Shown: piece after piece, positions 29,867-38,837 of the stretch
How the letters are laid out: the number at the start of each line of letters is the position of its first letter
How positions within the stretch are numbered: the first letter of the stretch is position 1
Source of the DNA: Mycobacteroides franklinii
GTDB taxonomy: Bacteria; Actinomycetota; Actinomycetes; Mycobacteriales; Mycobacteriaceae
Reading direction: 5' to 3'
Assembly: GCF_002013895.1 (NCBI RefSeq)
Contig: NZ_MAFQ01000001.1
Span: forward strand, 310,001 to 374,000
DNA: 64,000 nt
Program-made: the position numbers and the translations under genes
The notes under the pieces: generated by a model
Seen by the model: only the letters and a program-made list of their open reading frames with translations
What the model was told of the DNA's origin: nothing
The model's database searches: none

Positions 29867-32800
29867 TCAGTGTGGCACGGTGCTATTGGTCGTGTCCGGG
29901 CTGAGTGCCAAAAACGCCCCCAGTTCCACCAGTCCGTCGGGTGTGGCGGGCAGATACTCGGTGAGCGCGGGAGACCGCACGATCACCGCCTGGAACTTCG
30001 CCCGGCTGATCGCCACATTCAAGCGGTTCCTATTCAACAGGAACGACATCCCGCGCGGCACGTCATCGACGGCCGAGGCCGTCATCGATACGAACACCAC
30101 GGGAGCCTGCCGGCCCTGGAACTTGTCCACGGTCCCCACCAGCACCTCGCCCAAGCCGGCAGCGGCGAGCGTCGCACGCAACGTCAACACCTGGGCGTTG
30201 TACGGCGCCACCACCAACACGTCGGACTGCTCCAGGGGGCGGGTACCGGATTCGTCGGTCCAGCCCGAACCGATCAACCCGGCGATCTCGGTGGCGATGG
30301 CCTCGGCCTCCTGCGGACTACTGGTCGCATTTCCGGCGTGGTCGACGAACAGCGTCCGCACTCCGGGATCTTGCCCGGCCAAGGTGCGCGGCGGCGCCGC
30401 GGACTCAAGTTCACCGTCATAGGAAAGCCGCGAAACATGTTGGCACAGAGCAGGATGCATCCGGTACGAGCGCTCGAGAAAATACCCGCGACTGGCTGGT
30501 AGTGCGCCATGTCCTTCGACGAGCCAGCCCAGCGCCGAGGTGTCTACCGGCTCGGGATGCACACCCTGCGAGACCTGCGGTAGCTGCTGCGGATCGCCGA
30601 GCAGCAGCAGGTTCTGCGCTCCCCGCGCCACCGCAAGCGTATTCGCCAAACTGAACTGACCGGCCTCGTCAACGACCAACAGGCGCAGCGCGCCGTCGGC
30701 AACACGGGTGGTGTTCGCAAAATCCCATGCGGTTCCGCCAATTACGGCACCCTCATCGGCGTGAGATGCGATGAAGCCCGCGTAATCACTGTCGCGAATC
30801 TGGGTCCACGCGGCATCCCCGCTGTAGGGGGATGCCTTTTTGGCGACGCGTTCGGGTGGTACGCCCGCCGCGACCACCTGGTCGAGGAGGTGCTCCACGA
30901 CTGCATGGGACTGCGCCACCACACCGACGAGCCAGCCATCGCGTGTCACGAGCTCGGCGATGACTCGCGCCGCGGTGAAGGTCTTGCCGGTTCCCGGCGG
31001 ACCATGCACGGCAAGGTAGGACGAGTCCAGGTTGCGCAAGGCGGCGGCGATGGGCTCGACGTACCCATCGTCAGCGACTGGCGCCAACACGCCGCCACGA
31101 GGGTTGCGGCGCAATAGAATATCCAGGGATGCGGTCAGGGGCATCTCGGGAAGCCCATCGGCCACTCCCGCTGCCACGTCCTCGATGGCGGCCTCCAGCG
31201 CCTTGGTCATCACCGGCGGCCCGGGTGCCAGCGCCATGGGCATTTCCGAAAAGACCTCGCCGTTCTTCGGGGTGAGTTCCTGAATCGTCACATCGACGGG
31301 TACACCACCGGATTCGGTGATCTCCACAACGCTGGCAGAACCCGATGCCCGACGGTCGGGGTCTCCGCCGCCGAGTCCCGACGGCGCGGGCGGTTCGTAG
31401 AGTGCGTACACACTGTCGTCGAGGACGCCCCCGGCGAGATCGCCGCTCACCTTCACATGCCGTCGGAGCTTGCGCTGACTACCCGATTTATGCCAGTCCT
31501 GGACCAGCTCGGCGTCCTCCACGATGAAGACTCCGGCGGTATCTGCCCACTCGTCGACGGGATTGTTCAAGCGGTCGAAGTGGCTCCACCAGAAGGGCTT
31601 TCTTTCTCGGGTGTGGTACCCGCGCGCCGCCTGCACCATGGCGGCGGCGGTCTGATCCGCGGTCCGGTCGGCGGGGGCGCCGTCTCCGGCGAACTCGGCC
31701 AACGCCCGGCCCACGTCGTCGGGCTCCTGTTCTTGTTGCTCGACGGCGGGGGTCGATGACGACAGGTGGGTGATGCCGTGTTCGAAGGCGCGCACCAGCA
31801 GCCAATCCCGGAGCTTGCGTGTCGAGGCGCAGTCGTACCGGTTGTACTCGGCGATGGAGTCCAGCACTTCCTGCGCCGTGGGGTCGCCGTTATCTCGCAG
31901 CGCGCAATAGCGTGCGTATTCGTTGATCGAGTCGACCGCGGTGGTGACCTCACCGGAGCGCTTTCCCGATTCGATGAACAGTGGCTCCAATGCCTTGAGT
32001 CCGTATCCGCTGGAGCCGGAACGAATACTCTTGCGCACCACGGGATAGAGGTCGACCAATACGTTGTCACGCAACAGGTCGTCTATCTGTTCCTCGCCAA
32101 TGCCATACCGGCCTGCCAGGCGCAGCAGCGCCGTCTTCTCATAGGCCGCGTAATGGTAGACGTGCATTCCCGGATAACGGCGGCGGCGCTTGGCCACCAG
32201 ATCGAGAAAGGTGAGCAGGGCCTTCCGTTCGGTGCGGCGATCGTGGGCCCAAATCGGCCGAAACTTCTCATGTCCGGCTCGGTCGTATTCGAGCACTCCG
32301 AACAGATACTCCAGGCCCCACTGCATGCCGTCTTCGGTCCACAGCGGATCCCCCTCGAAGTCGAAGAAGATGTCACCCGGGTTGGGGGCCGGCAGCGTGC
32401 CCAACGGAATCGGGTCGGCAACCTCGAACTGTGGTGTGCCACTATCGCGTTGGCGAATCTGCAGGTCGGCCTGCGCCACCAATTGCTGCAGGTTGCGCGC
32501 CGACAGATCCGGGACTGGACCGGTGTGGGCGGCCAGCCGTGCGGCGGTGCCGACCCCGGCTTCCAGCAGCGCGGCTCGCTGGCTGACCCGCATACCCGCG
32601 ACGAGAAGCAAGTCGTCGGTGCGCTCGACCTCAGGCTCACACGCCGGGCAACGGAAACAGGCTCGGACATGTTCATCGGACCACCGCACCGGGGCACCAC
32701 CGACCAGGTGGCGATCGAGTAAGTCCTGCAACTGCTTTCGTCGTTGGCGATACACACCCACCAGATCTGCCGCCGGGTAGTCGATCGCCGAGCGGTCACC

Positions 32801-33307
32801 CAAAATAAGCCGTACCTCGGGGGATACCGGCACGCCCGTCGCCGTCAAACTGTCGGCATAGGCCGCCAATTGCAGCAGCGCCGTCACCTTGGCGCTGCGG
32901 GCCAGCTTGGTGTCACATACCTGATAGTGCTCGCCCTCCAAGACCACGAAGTCTGCGAAACCGATGAATCGGCCGTCGAACATCGCTGCCTGGTAAACGA
33001 CCGGATGTCCCTGCTCGAAGGCATTTTTCGTCGCGGCGGCGGCCGCGTACAGGCCGTCGAGGGTGAAAGTAGGAGGGAAGGGAATGCTGGCCACCCCGGC
33101 ACCGAAACGTGCCCGCAGCCCGGAAAGATGATGGGCCTCATGCGCGTCACCCAATGTCGCGGTGCGCGCCAATAGCTCATCGTCGCGTGGGGGTGCCGGC
33201 GCCCAGCCGAGCTTGGCGTCGAATGCCCGCAGTAGGGCATATTCGCAGCGCGCGGCGGAGGCTAGATCCGAAGCGCTGCAGACCACCCGGTCGTCGAGGA
33301 CGAACAC
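29867..33307 (-). CDS. RecB-like nuclease fused to SF1 helicase (TM0106-type), Rv1251c counterpart
   Basis: 1146 residues, GTG at 33307. N-terminal part: PD-(D/E)xK-type nuclease region with GFADFVVLEGEHYQVCDTKL (DTK near residue 131). Middle: RNase-H-like segment with DFEGDPL. C-terminal half: Dna2/UPF1-type helicase with Walker A GPPGTGKT (about 768-775), Walker B VVDEAGQ (about 877) and VDKFQGRQ with NVAISRAK at the end. It is conserved next to deaD/lprE in mycobacteria. A role in DNA processing is likely but undefined. All motor motifs look intact. Confidence 0.9.
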   Translation of the reverse strand: MFVLDDRVVCSASDLASAARCEYALLRAFDAKLGWAPAPPRDDELLARTATLGDAHEAHHLSGLRARFGAGVASIPFPPTFTLDGLYAAAAATKNAFEQGHPVVYQAAMFDGRFIGFADFVVLEGEHYQVCDTKLARSAKVTALLQLAAYADSLTATGVPVSPEVRLILGDRSAIDYPAADLVGVYRQRRKQLQDLLDRHLVGGAPVRWSDEHVRACFRCPACEPEVERTDDLLLVAGMRVSQRAALLEAGVGTAARLAAHTGPVPDLSARNLQQLVAQADLQIRQRDSGTPQFEVADPIPLGTLPAPNPGDIFFDFEGDPLWTEDGMQWGLEYLFGVLEYDRAGHEKFRPIWAHDRRTERKALLTFLDLVAKRRRRYPGMHVYHYAAYEKTALLRLAGRYGIGEEQIDDLLRDNVLVDLYPVVRKSIRSGSSGYGLKALEPLFIESGKRSGEVTTAVDSINEYARYCALRDNGDPTAQEVLDSIAEYNRYDCASTRKLRDWLLVRAFEHGITHLSSSTPAVEQQEQEPDDVGRALAEFAGDGAPADRTADQTAAAMVQAARGYHTRERKPFWWSHFDRLNNPVDEWADTAGVFIVEDAELVQDWHKSGSQRKLRRHVKVSGDLAGGVLDDSVYALYEPPAPSGLGGGDPDRRASGSASVVEITESGGVPVDVTIQELTPKNGEVFSEMPMALAPGPPVMTKALEAAIEDVAAGVADGLPEMPLTASLDILLRRNPRGGVLAPVADDGYVEPIAAALRNLDSSYLAVHGPPGTGKTFTAARVIAELVTRDGWLVGVVAQSHAVVEHLLDQVVAAGVPPERVAKKASPYSGDAAWTQIRDSDYAGFIASHADEGAVIGGTAWDFANTTRVADGALRLLVVDEAGQFSLANTLAVARGAQNLLLLGDPQQLPQVSQGVHPEPVDTSALGWLVEGHGALPASRGYFLERSYRMHPALCQHVSRLSYDGELESAAPPRTLAGQDPGVRTLFVDHAGNATSSPQEAEAIATEIAGLIGSGWTDESGTRPLEQSDVLVVAPYNAQVLTLRATLAAAGLGEVLVGTVDKFQGRQAPVVFVSMTASAVDDVPRGMSFLLNRNRLNVAISRAKFQAVIVRSPALTEYLPATPDGLVELGAFLALSPDTTNSTVPH

Positions 33308-33343
33308 CCGCTCACTGTAGGTGCTGGCACCGACGGTGAGGTC

Positions 33344-33934
33344 TTACCTGGCCTGTTGCACCTTTTCCACGCCAGATCCGTTCCAGCGGAACGACACCAC
33401 GCTCTCCAGACCCGGAATGCCGTTGGAGAAGTTGAGCACCACGGTATCCAGGGTGCTCGCCGACAGATCGATGGCGTTGTAGCCGTACGTATCGGGAACA
33501 CCGTGGGAGATCACACCGCCCAGGTGGAAGAACACCGCACGAGTGGGGGGTTGCGGCTCGTGCGTATCCGCCGCGACGATGACCGCCGACAACGGCGCGC
33601 ATTTGTTGTAGTTACCCGCCACCGGCACCGGGCTCCACGTGGCCTCGTTATTGGGCGCTGGGGGCAGCAGCGCGATCGCCGACGCGACGGCCGGATCCTT
33701 CAAGTTCACCGCGCAGTCATCCTGGGTCGACGGTGGCTTGGGCTTGACGGTCGGCCCCGGCTGCCCGGGGGCCGGCGCTGTCGACGGCGGCGACGCGATG
33801 GTGTTGGTGGGCGTCTTCGACACAGTGCTGTCGCCACCGGTGCACGCGGAAGCGAGCAGCGACAGCGGGACGAGCACGGCCGCCAGCACCGGCAGCGTCG
33901 TTCGCAGAACCATCCTTCGCACGGCCCCGGACAC
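33344..33934 (-). CDS. lprE: LprE-like lipoprotein (LppP/LprE family)
   Basis: 196 residues from GTG 33934 (ATG 33913 is an alternative). A signal peptide ends in LLASAC, so the mature protein begins at the Cys and is lipid-anchored outside the membrane. A Pro/Thr-rich linker is followed by a beta-rich domain with DDCAVNLKDPAV, NYNKCAPLSAV and VFFHLGG, the LppP/LprE pattern with a conserved cysteine pair. It sits in the lprE position (Rv1252c, 202 residues) beside deaD. Function unknown. Confidence 0.85.
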   Translation of the reverse strand: MSGAVRRMVLRTTLPVLAAVLVPLSLLASACTGGDSTVSKTPTNTIASPPSTAPAPGQPGPTVKPKPPSTQDDCAVNLKDPAVASAIALLPPAPNNEATWSPVPVAGNYNKCAPLSAVIVAADTHEPQPPTRAVFFHLGGVISHGVPDTYGYNAIDLSASTLDTVVLNFSNGIPGLESVVSFRWNGSGVEKVQQAR

Positions 33935-34003
33935 TACCGATATTTACCGAAGATGCCGCGGAGGCGGGAGTTGAGCGCGGTAGCGCCTAGACTCTTTAAC
34001 GCC

Positions 34004-35800
34004 ATGACCTCTACAGATATCCCCACGCCCGACACCGGCGATTCGAGTGCACCACCCGCGGATGACACTGTCACCTTCGCGGACCTTCAGATTGCCCCCG
34101 AGGTGCTGCGTGCGGTGTCCGACGTGGGGTACGAGACACCGTCGGCGATTCAGGCCGCCACCATTCCGCCGCTGCTGGCGGGCTCCGATGTGGTGGGTCT
34201 GGCGCAAACCGGAACGGGAAAGACTGCGGCATTCGCCATTCCGATCCTCTCGAAAATCGACTTGACCTCGAAGAACACCCAGGCGCTGGTGCTTGCGCCC
34301 ACGCGCGAACTGGCCCTGCAGGTTGCCGAGGCCTTCGGTCGTTACGGCGCTCACATGCCCAAGCTCAACGTGCTGCCCATCTACGGCGGTCAGTCCTACG
34401 TGGTGCAGCTGTCGGGGCTGAAGAGGGGCGCCCACGTCGTGGTCGGCACGCCCGGACGTGTCATCGATCACTTGGAGCGCGGCACGCTCGATCTGTCCCA
34501 TCTGGATTACCTGGTGCTGGACGAGGCCGACGAGATGCTCACCATGGGCTTCGCCGAGGACGTCGAGCGCATCCTGGCCGACACCCCGGAGTACAAGCAG
34601 GTGGCCCTGTTCTCGGCCACCATGCCCACCACCATCCGGCGGCTGACCAAGAAATATCTGCACGATCCGGTCGAGATCAAGGTCGAGGCCAAGACCTCGA
34701 CCGCCGAGAACATCACTCAGCGCTTCATTCAGGTGGCCGGACCCCGCAAGATGGACGCGCTGACCCGGATCCTCGAGGTCGAGACCTTCGAGGCGATGAT
34801 CGTGTTCGTCAGGACCAAGCAGGCCACCGAGGAGGTGGCCGACAAACTCAAGGCCCGCGGGTTCGCGGCGGCTGCGATCAACGGCGATATCAACCAGTCG
34901 CAGCGTGAGCGGACCATCAACGCGCTCAAGAGCGGCGCCATCGACATCCTCGTGGCCACCGACGTCGCCGCGCGCGGCCTGGACGTCGAGCGCATCTCTC
35001 ATGTGCTCAACTACGACATCCCGCATGACACCGAGTCGTATGTGCACCGCATCGGCCGTACCGGTCGCGCGGGCCGCTCGGGTACGGCGGTGTTGTTCGT
35101 GTCGCCGCGCGAGCGGCACCTGCTGAAGGCCATCGAGAAGGCCACCGGTGCCCGGCTTGCCGAGGAGGCGCTGCCATCGGTCGACGACGTCAACGCCCAG
35201 CGGGTGACGAAGTTCCGCGATGCCATCACCGCTGCGCTCGCGGCGCCGGAGGTCGAACTCTTCCGCCGGCTCGTCGAGGACTACGAACGCGACAACAATG
35301 TGCCGGTGGCCGATATCGCGGCAGCCCTGGCGGTGCTGTCGCGCGACGGCGAGCAGTTCCTGCTCAAGCCCGACCCGCCTCGTGATCCACGTCAGGAGCG
35401 TGGCGAGCGCCCCGAGCGCGGGCCCCGCGAGCCGCGCACGCAGACTCCCGGACTGGCGACGTATCGCATCGCGGTCGGCAAGCGGCACAAGGTGATGCCG
35501 GGCGCCATCGTGGGGGCGATAGCCAACGAGGGCGGTCTGCACCGCAGCGACTTCGGGCACATCACCATCCGCCCCGATCACTCGCTCGTCGAGCTGCCCG
35601 CCAAGCTGTCGCCCAAGACGTTGAAGGCGCTGGAGACCACCCGAATCTCGGGCGTGCTCATCGAGCTGCGCCCCGCCGGTGGGGCCGATGGCGCCCGCCC
35701 CGAGCGCAAGTACACGGAACGCCGCCGCCCAGACCACAAGCATACGGATCACAAACGTTCGGAGGCGAAGCGTCCCAAGCGGTCCCCGAAGAAACCATGA
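34004..35800 (+). CDS. deaD: DEAD-box ATP-dependent RNA helicase DeaD/CsdA
   Basis: 598 residues from ATG 34004; upstream open frame belongs to the lipoprotein's antisense. Q-motif FADLQIAPEVL, AQTGTGKT (about 70), PTRELALQ, LDEADEM (about 172), SATMP, ARGLD and HRIGRTGRAGR are complete. A DbpA-type RNA-binding domain (about 484-556) and a highly basic tail follow. It remodels rRNA/mRNA structure, important in ribosome assembly in the cold. The stop overlaps the ATG of the acyltransferase. Confidence 0.95.
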   Translation: MTSTDIPTPDTGDSSAPPADDTVTFADLQIAPEVLRAVSDVGYETPSAIQAATIPPLLAGSDVVGLAQTGTGKTAAFAIPILSKIDLTSKNTQALVLAPTRELALQVAEAFGRYGAHMPKLNVLPIYGGQSYVVQLSGLKRGAHVVVGTPGRVIDHLERGTLDLSHLDYLVLDEADEMLTMGFAEDVERILADTPEYKQVALFSATMPTTIRRLTKKYLHDPVEIKVEAKTSTAENITQRFIQVAGPRKMDALTRILEVETFEAMIVFVRTKQATEEVADKLKARGFAAAAINGDINQSQRERTINALKSGAIDILVATDVAARGLDVERISHVLNYDIPHDTESYVHRIGRTGRAGRSGTAVLFVSPRERHLLKAIEKATGARLAEEALPSVDDVNAQRVTKFRDAITAALAAPEVELFRRLVEDYERDNNVPVADIAAALAVLSRDGEQFLLKPDPPRDPRQERGERPERGPREPRTQTPGLATYRIAVGKRHKVMPGAIVGAIANEGGLHRSDFGHITIRPDHSLVELPAKLSPKTLKALETTRISGVLIELRPAGGADGARPERKYTERRRPDHKHTDHKRSEAKRPKRSPKKP

Positions 35801-36993
35801 CGGCAGTCTCCCCTGTTGAAAGCGCCCCCGTCGTTCGCGCTTCCGGTCGGGTAGGCGCGCTCACCGGTGTTCGGGCGGTGGCCGCGACCCTGGTGGTGGC
35901 CACCCACGCCGCCTACAGCACCGGCAACTACGTGGTGGATGGGGTTTCCCCGTGGAAGGCCTACCTGCACCTGTTGCAGTCCCGCCTGGAGATCGGTGTG
36001 CCGATCTTCTTCGTGCTTTCCGGATTCCTGCTGTTCCTGCCCTGGGTGCGGGCCGCCGCCGACGGTACTGCCTCGCCCTCGGTGAAACGCTATGCCTGGC
36101 ATCGGTTTCGGCGCATCATGCCGGCCTACTGGATTTTGGTGGCCATCGCGTACATCTGGTATCACATCCGCGACCAGTATCCGAACCCCGGACATACCTG
36201 GCTGGGGTTGCTCCGGAACCTGACCCTGACGCAGATCTATACCTCCAATTACGGATATCGCTATATCCACCAAGGCATGACGCAGATCTGGAGTCTGGCC
36301 GTGGAGGCCGCCTTCTATGTGGCGCTGCCCTTCCTGGCCTGGCTACTGGTCAAGAAACTCTGTGGCGGGCAGTGGCATCCGATACGGCTGTTGGGTGGCC
36401 TGGCTGCGCTTGCCCTGGTGACTCCGCTGTGGATGACGTTGGTGTACACCAACACCGCATTCCCGGACGGCGCGAAGCTGTGGCTGCCGGCCTATCTGTC
36501 CTGGTTCGTCGGCGGCATGATTCTGTCGGTGCTGGCCGTCATGGGTGTGCGCTGCTACGCGTTGGTCACGGTGCCGCTGGCCATCATCTGCTACCTCATC
36601 GTGTCCACGCGGATCGCGGGCGACCCCACCACCTCGCCGTGGGCGCTGCCGCAGGCGTTGACGAAGTCGATCTTTTACGTGGTGATCGCGACGCTGCTGG
36701 TCGCTCCCGCCGGGCTGGGTGACACCGGCTGGTACGTCAGGTTTCTCTCGTCGCGGCCCATGGTCTGGCTAGGTGAGATCTCCTATGAGCTGTTCCTCAT
36801 CCACATGATCCTGATGGAGATCGTGATGGTGGACCTGCTGCACTACCACGTCTACACCGGGTCGGTGGTGATCGTGTTCCTGGTGACGATGGCGGTCAGT
36901 GTGCCCGCTTCGTGGTTGATCCATCGGACTGTGCAGGTGCTGCTGGCCTGGAGCTCACGTCTGCGGAAATCGCTGGCGCAACGAACGCAGTGA
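35797..36993 (+). CDS. Membrane acyltransferase, family 3 (OatA-like), Rv1254 counterpart
   Basis: 398 residues with about ten membrane helices. LTGVRAVAATLVVATHAAY carries the early arginine and histidine typical of acyltransferase-3 proteins, and FFVLSGFLLFLPWVR the following RxxR-type loop. These enzymes O-acylate sugars or lipids at the membrane. Overlap with deaD (ATGA) implies co-translation. Its final 98 bases overlap the convergent TetR gene. Confidence 0.88.
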   Translation: MTAVSPVESAPVVRASGRVGALTGVRAVAATLVVATHAAYSTGNYVVDGVSPWKAYLHLLQSRLEIGVPIFFVLSGFLLFLPWVRAAADGTASPSVKRYAWHRFRRIMPAYWILVAIAYIWYHIRDQYPNPGHTWLGLLRNLTLTQIYTSNYGYRYIHQGMTQIWSLAVEAAFYVALPFLAWLLVKKLCGGQWHPIRLLGGLAALALVTPLWMTLVYTNTAFPDGAKLWLPAYLSWFVGGMILSVLAVMGVRCYALVTVPLAIICYLIVSTRIAGDPTTSPWALPQALTKSIFYVVIATLLVAPAGLGDTGWYVRFLSSRPMVWLGEISYELFLIHMILMEIVMVDLLHYHVYTGSVVIVFLVTMAVSVPASWLIHRTVQVLLAWSSRLRKSLAQRTQ

Positions 36994-37507
36994 GCAGGGT
37001 CCGTTCGTCTTCCGGACTGTCCTCGGGATAGGCGAGTAGCGAGACAATCACCCGCACATACCATTTCGCCTTGGTATGGGTGTCGCTATCGGTTGCGGCA
37101 CGCTTGATGAAAGACGCCACCATGGTGTTGATGACCTCGGAGTGCAAGCCGAGCGAGCCGCCGAAATACTCGCCCGGCCGGAACCATGCGGACAGCGTCG
37201 GATCCGCGCGCACCAGCCGCAGCGCGGTGACCATCGCCTCGGTCAGGAGTTCGGTGGGGTCGTCAATCCCGGCGACATGCTCGGTGACCTGCCGGGTGAT
37301 CACACCCGCGGCCCGGTGGACATACGCGATGTGCAATGCTTCGCGATTCTCGAAATACCGGTAGAGAGTGGCGCGGGAACACCCAGCGGCCCTGGCGATC
37401 TCGTTCATACCGACGGCAGCCACACCGTCACGTACGAACAGCTCGGCGGCCGCGTCGAGGATCTTCTCCGCAGCCACCGATATCCGGGTGTCGCCCAGCC
37501 AGCTCAT
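36896..37507 (-). CDS. TetR-family regulator (Rv1255c counterpart)
   Basis: 203 residues. N-terminal helix-turn-helix: KILDAAAELFVRDGVAAVGMN then EIARAAGCSRATLYRYFENR. The C-terminal ligand domain is variable. It lies 39 bases downstream of the P450 gene on the same strand, so both are probably under the operator at 38783-38810, the classical self-regulating arrangement. The 3' end overlaps the acyltransferase gene on the other strand. Confidence 0.92.
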   Translation of the reverse strand: MSWLGDTRISVAAEKILDAAAELFVRDGVAAVGMNEIARAAGCSRATLYRYFENREALHIAYVHRAAGVITRQVTEHVAGIDDPTELLTEAMVTALRLVRADPTLSAWFRPGEYFGGSLGLHSEVINTMVASFIKRAATDSDTHTKAKWYVRVIVSLLAYPEDSPEDERTLLTAFVAPAISADVSSRPAAPAQSDGSTTKRAH

Positions 37508-37546
37508 CTGAGCCCGTGCTCTCCGCGCCAGCGACTCATCGAAACA

Positions 37547-38788
37547 TCATCGCACGCGGATGGGCACTGTCAGGGGCCTTCGCACATATGAACCGTCCGC
37601 CCAGCTGACTCCGTCAAGATCGACCTCGAAATCCGGTATGCGGGTGAGTAGTTCCTCGAGCGCTACCCGCGATTGCATGCGTGCGGCGGCGGCCCCCAGG
37701 CAGTGGTGATTCCCGTGGCTGAAGGTGAGAATGTTGCGCGGTTTCCGCAGGACATCCAACTCGCCTGCATCATCGCCATATTCACGTTCGTCCCGATTGG
37801 CGCTGCCGTAGAGCAGTAGCGCCCGCCGACCCGCCGGAATGGTGGTATCGCCAACGGTGACATCGCGGGTGGCGGTGCGCGCCAGGCCCTGTACCGGGGA
37901 TGTCAGGCGCAGAAACTCCTCCACTGCTCCCGGGATGAGCGATCGATCGTCGATCAGCTTCCGGCGTTGTTCAGGGTTTTGGTGCAGCAGTTGTATTGCA
38001 CCGCCGAGCATTCCGGTGGTGGTGTCGTTGCCACCCGTGACCATGGTGAAAGCGAAGCCGAGGATTTGCAGCGTCCCGGCGATATCACCGTCGGCTCCGA
38101 CTCCGGCAGCGACGAGGTGCGACACGGTGTCGTCTTCGGGTTCTGCGCGCCGCCGTTCGATGAGGCCGGAGAAGTACATCATCAGGTCGCCGACCGTCTG
38201 CGCCACCTCGCCCTGCATGGCCTCGATGTCGATCGCGCCACCGGCCGCGGCCGCCACAATGTGGTCGGTCCAGCCGTCGAACTGGCTGCGGTCCTCCTCG
38301 GGCACCCCGAGATAGTGCGCAACCACCATGGACGGCAGTGGCTTGAAGAGTTCGACGACGATATCGCCCCCGCCACGCTCCTTCAGGCGCTCAAGACGCT
38401 CGACCACGAACTCGCGCACCTTCGGTTCGACGGCGGTGACCTGACGCGGGGTGAACCCCCGCGAAACCAGCTTGCGGAAGTCGGTGTGCGTGGGGGGATC
38501 TTGCATCACGAACGGGGGGTTGTCGCCCATGCCGGTTTTCTCCAGGTCGCCGTACATGACGGTGAGACCCTTCGCCGAGGAGAAGGTCTCCCAGTCACGT
38601 GCGGCCTCGTAGACATCGGCATGCCGAGTGAGCACGTAATAGTCGTCGGCAGGAGCATGTTCGGGCACCACGTGGTGCACCGGATCCTGGTCGCGCAGCG
38701 CGGTGTACATCGGCCACGGGTTGGTCCAATTATCGGAAGCTCCGGGGATGTAGCGCGGCACAACACTGTGAGACACATCGACTGACAT
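37547..38788 (-). CDS. cyp130: Cytochrome P450, CYP130-like
   Basis: 413 residues. I-helix VTGGNDTTTG, ExxR in EEFLR, and the haem ligand loop FSHGNHHCLG (Cys363) are intact. The position between a TetR (Rv1255c) and a FAD-linked oxidase (Rv1257c), and the length (405 in M. tuberculosis), make it the CYP130 counterpart. It is a soluble monooxygenase that needs ferredoxin partners, none of which is adjacent. The ATG lies inside the operator, so the transcript may be leaderless or nearly so. Confidence 0.9.
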   Translation of the reverse strand: MSVDVSHSVVPRYIPGASDNWTNPWPMYTALRDQDPVHHVVPEHAPADDYYVLTRHADVYEAARDWETFSSAKGLTVMYGDLEKTGMGDNPPFVMQDPPTHTDFRKLVSRGFTPRQVTAVEPKVREFVVERLERLKERGGGDIVVELFKPLPSMVVAHYLGVPEEDRSQFDGWTDHIVAAAAGGAIDIEAMQGEVAQTVGDLMMYFSGLIERRRAEPEDDTVSHLVAAGVGADGDIAGTLQILGFAFTMVTGGNDTTTGMLGGAIQLLHQNPEQRRKLIDDRSLIPGAVEEFLRLTSPVQGLARTATRDVTVGDTTIPAGRRALLLYGSANRDEREYGDDAGELDVLRKPRNILTFSHGNHHCLGAAAARMQSRVALEELLTRIPDFEVDLDGVSWADGSYVRRPLTVPIRVR

Positions 38789-38810
38789 GTCTTATGTGTA
38801 AGGCATGTCA
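38783..38810. promoter_or_regulatory. Near-perfect 28-bp palindromic operator at the P450 start
   Basis: TGACATG (38783-38789) and CATGTCA (38804-38810) with inner CTTA/TAAG arms form a palindrome that is perfect except at one outer position and the four central bases. It covers the ATG of the P450 gene and the 22 bases upstream of it. Size and symmetry fit a TetR dimer-of-dimers site; the likely binder is the TetR two genes on. Confidence 0.7.
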
Positions 38811-38837
38811 CCGGAAGTGTCAATACGCGGTGGCCGA

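Noticed and set aside
33944..35752. A 602-codon minus-strand open frame opposite deaD
   Set aside because: High-GC shadow frame; the sense strand holds every DEAD-box motif.
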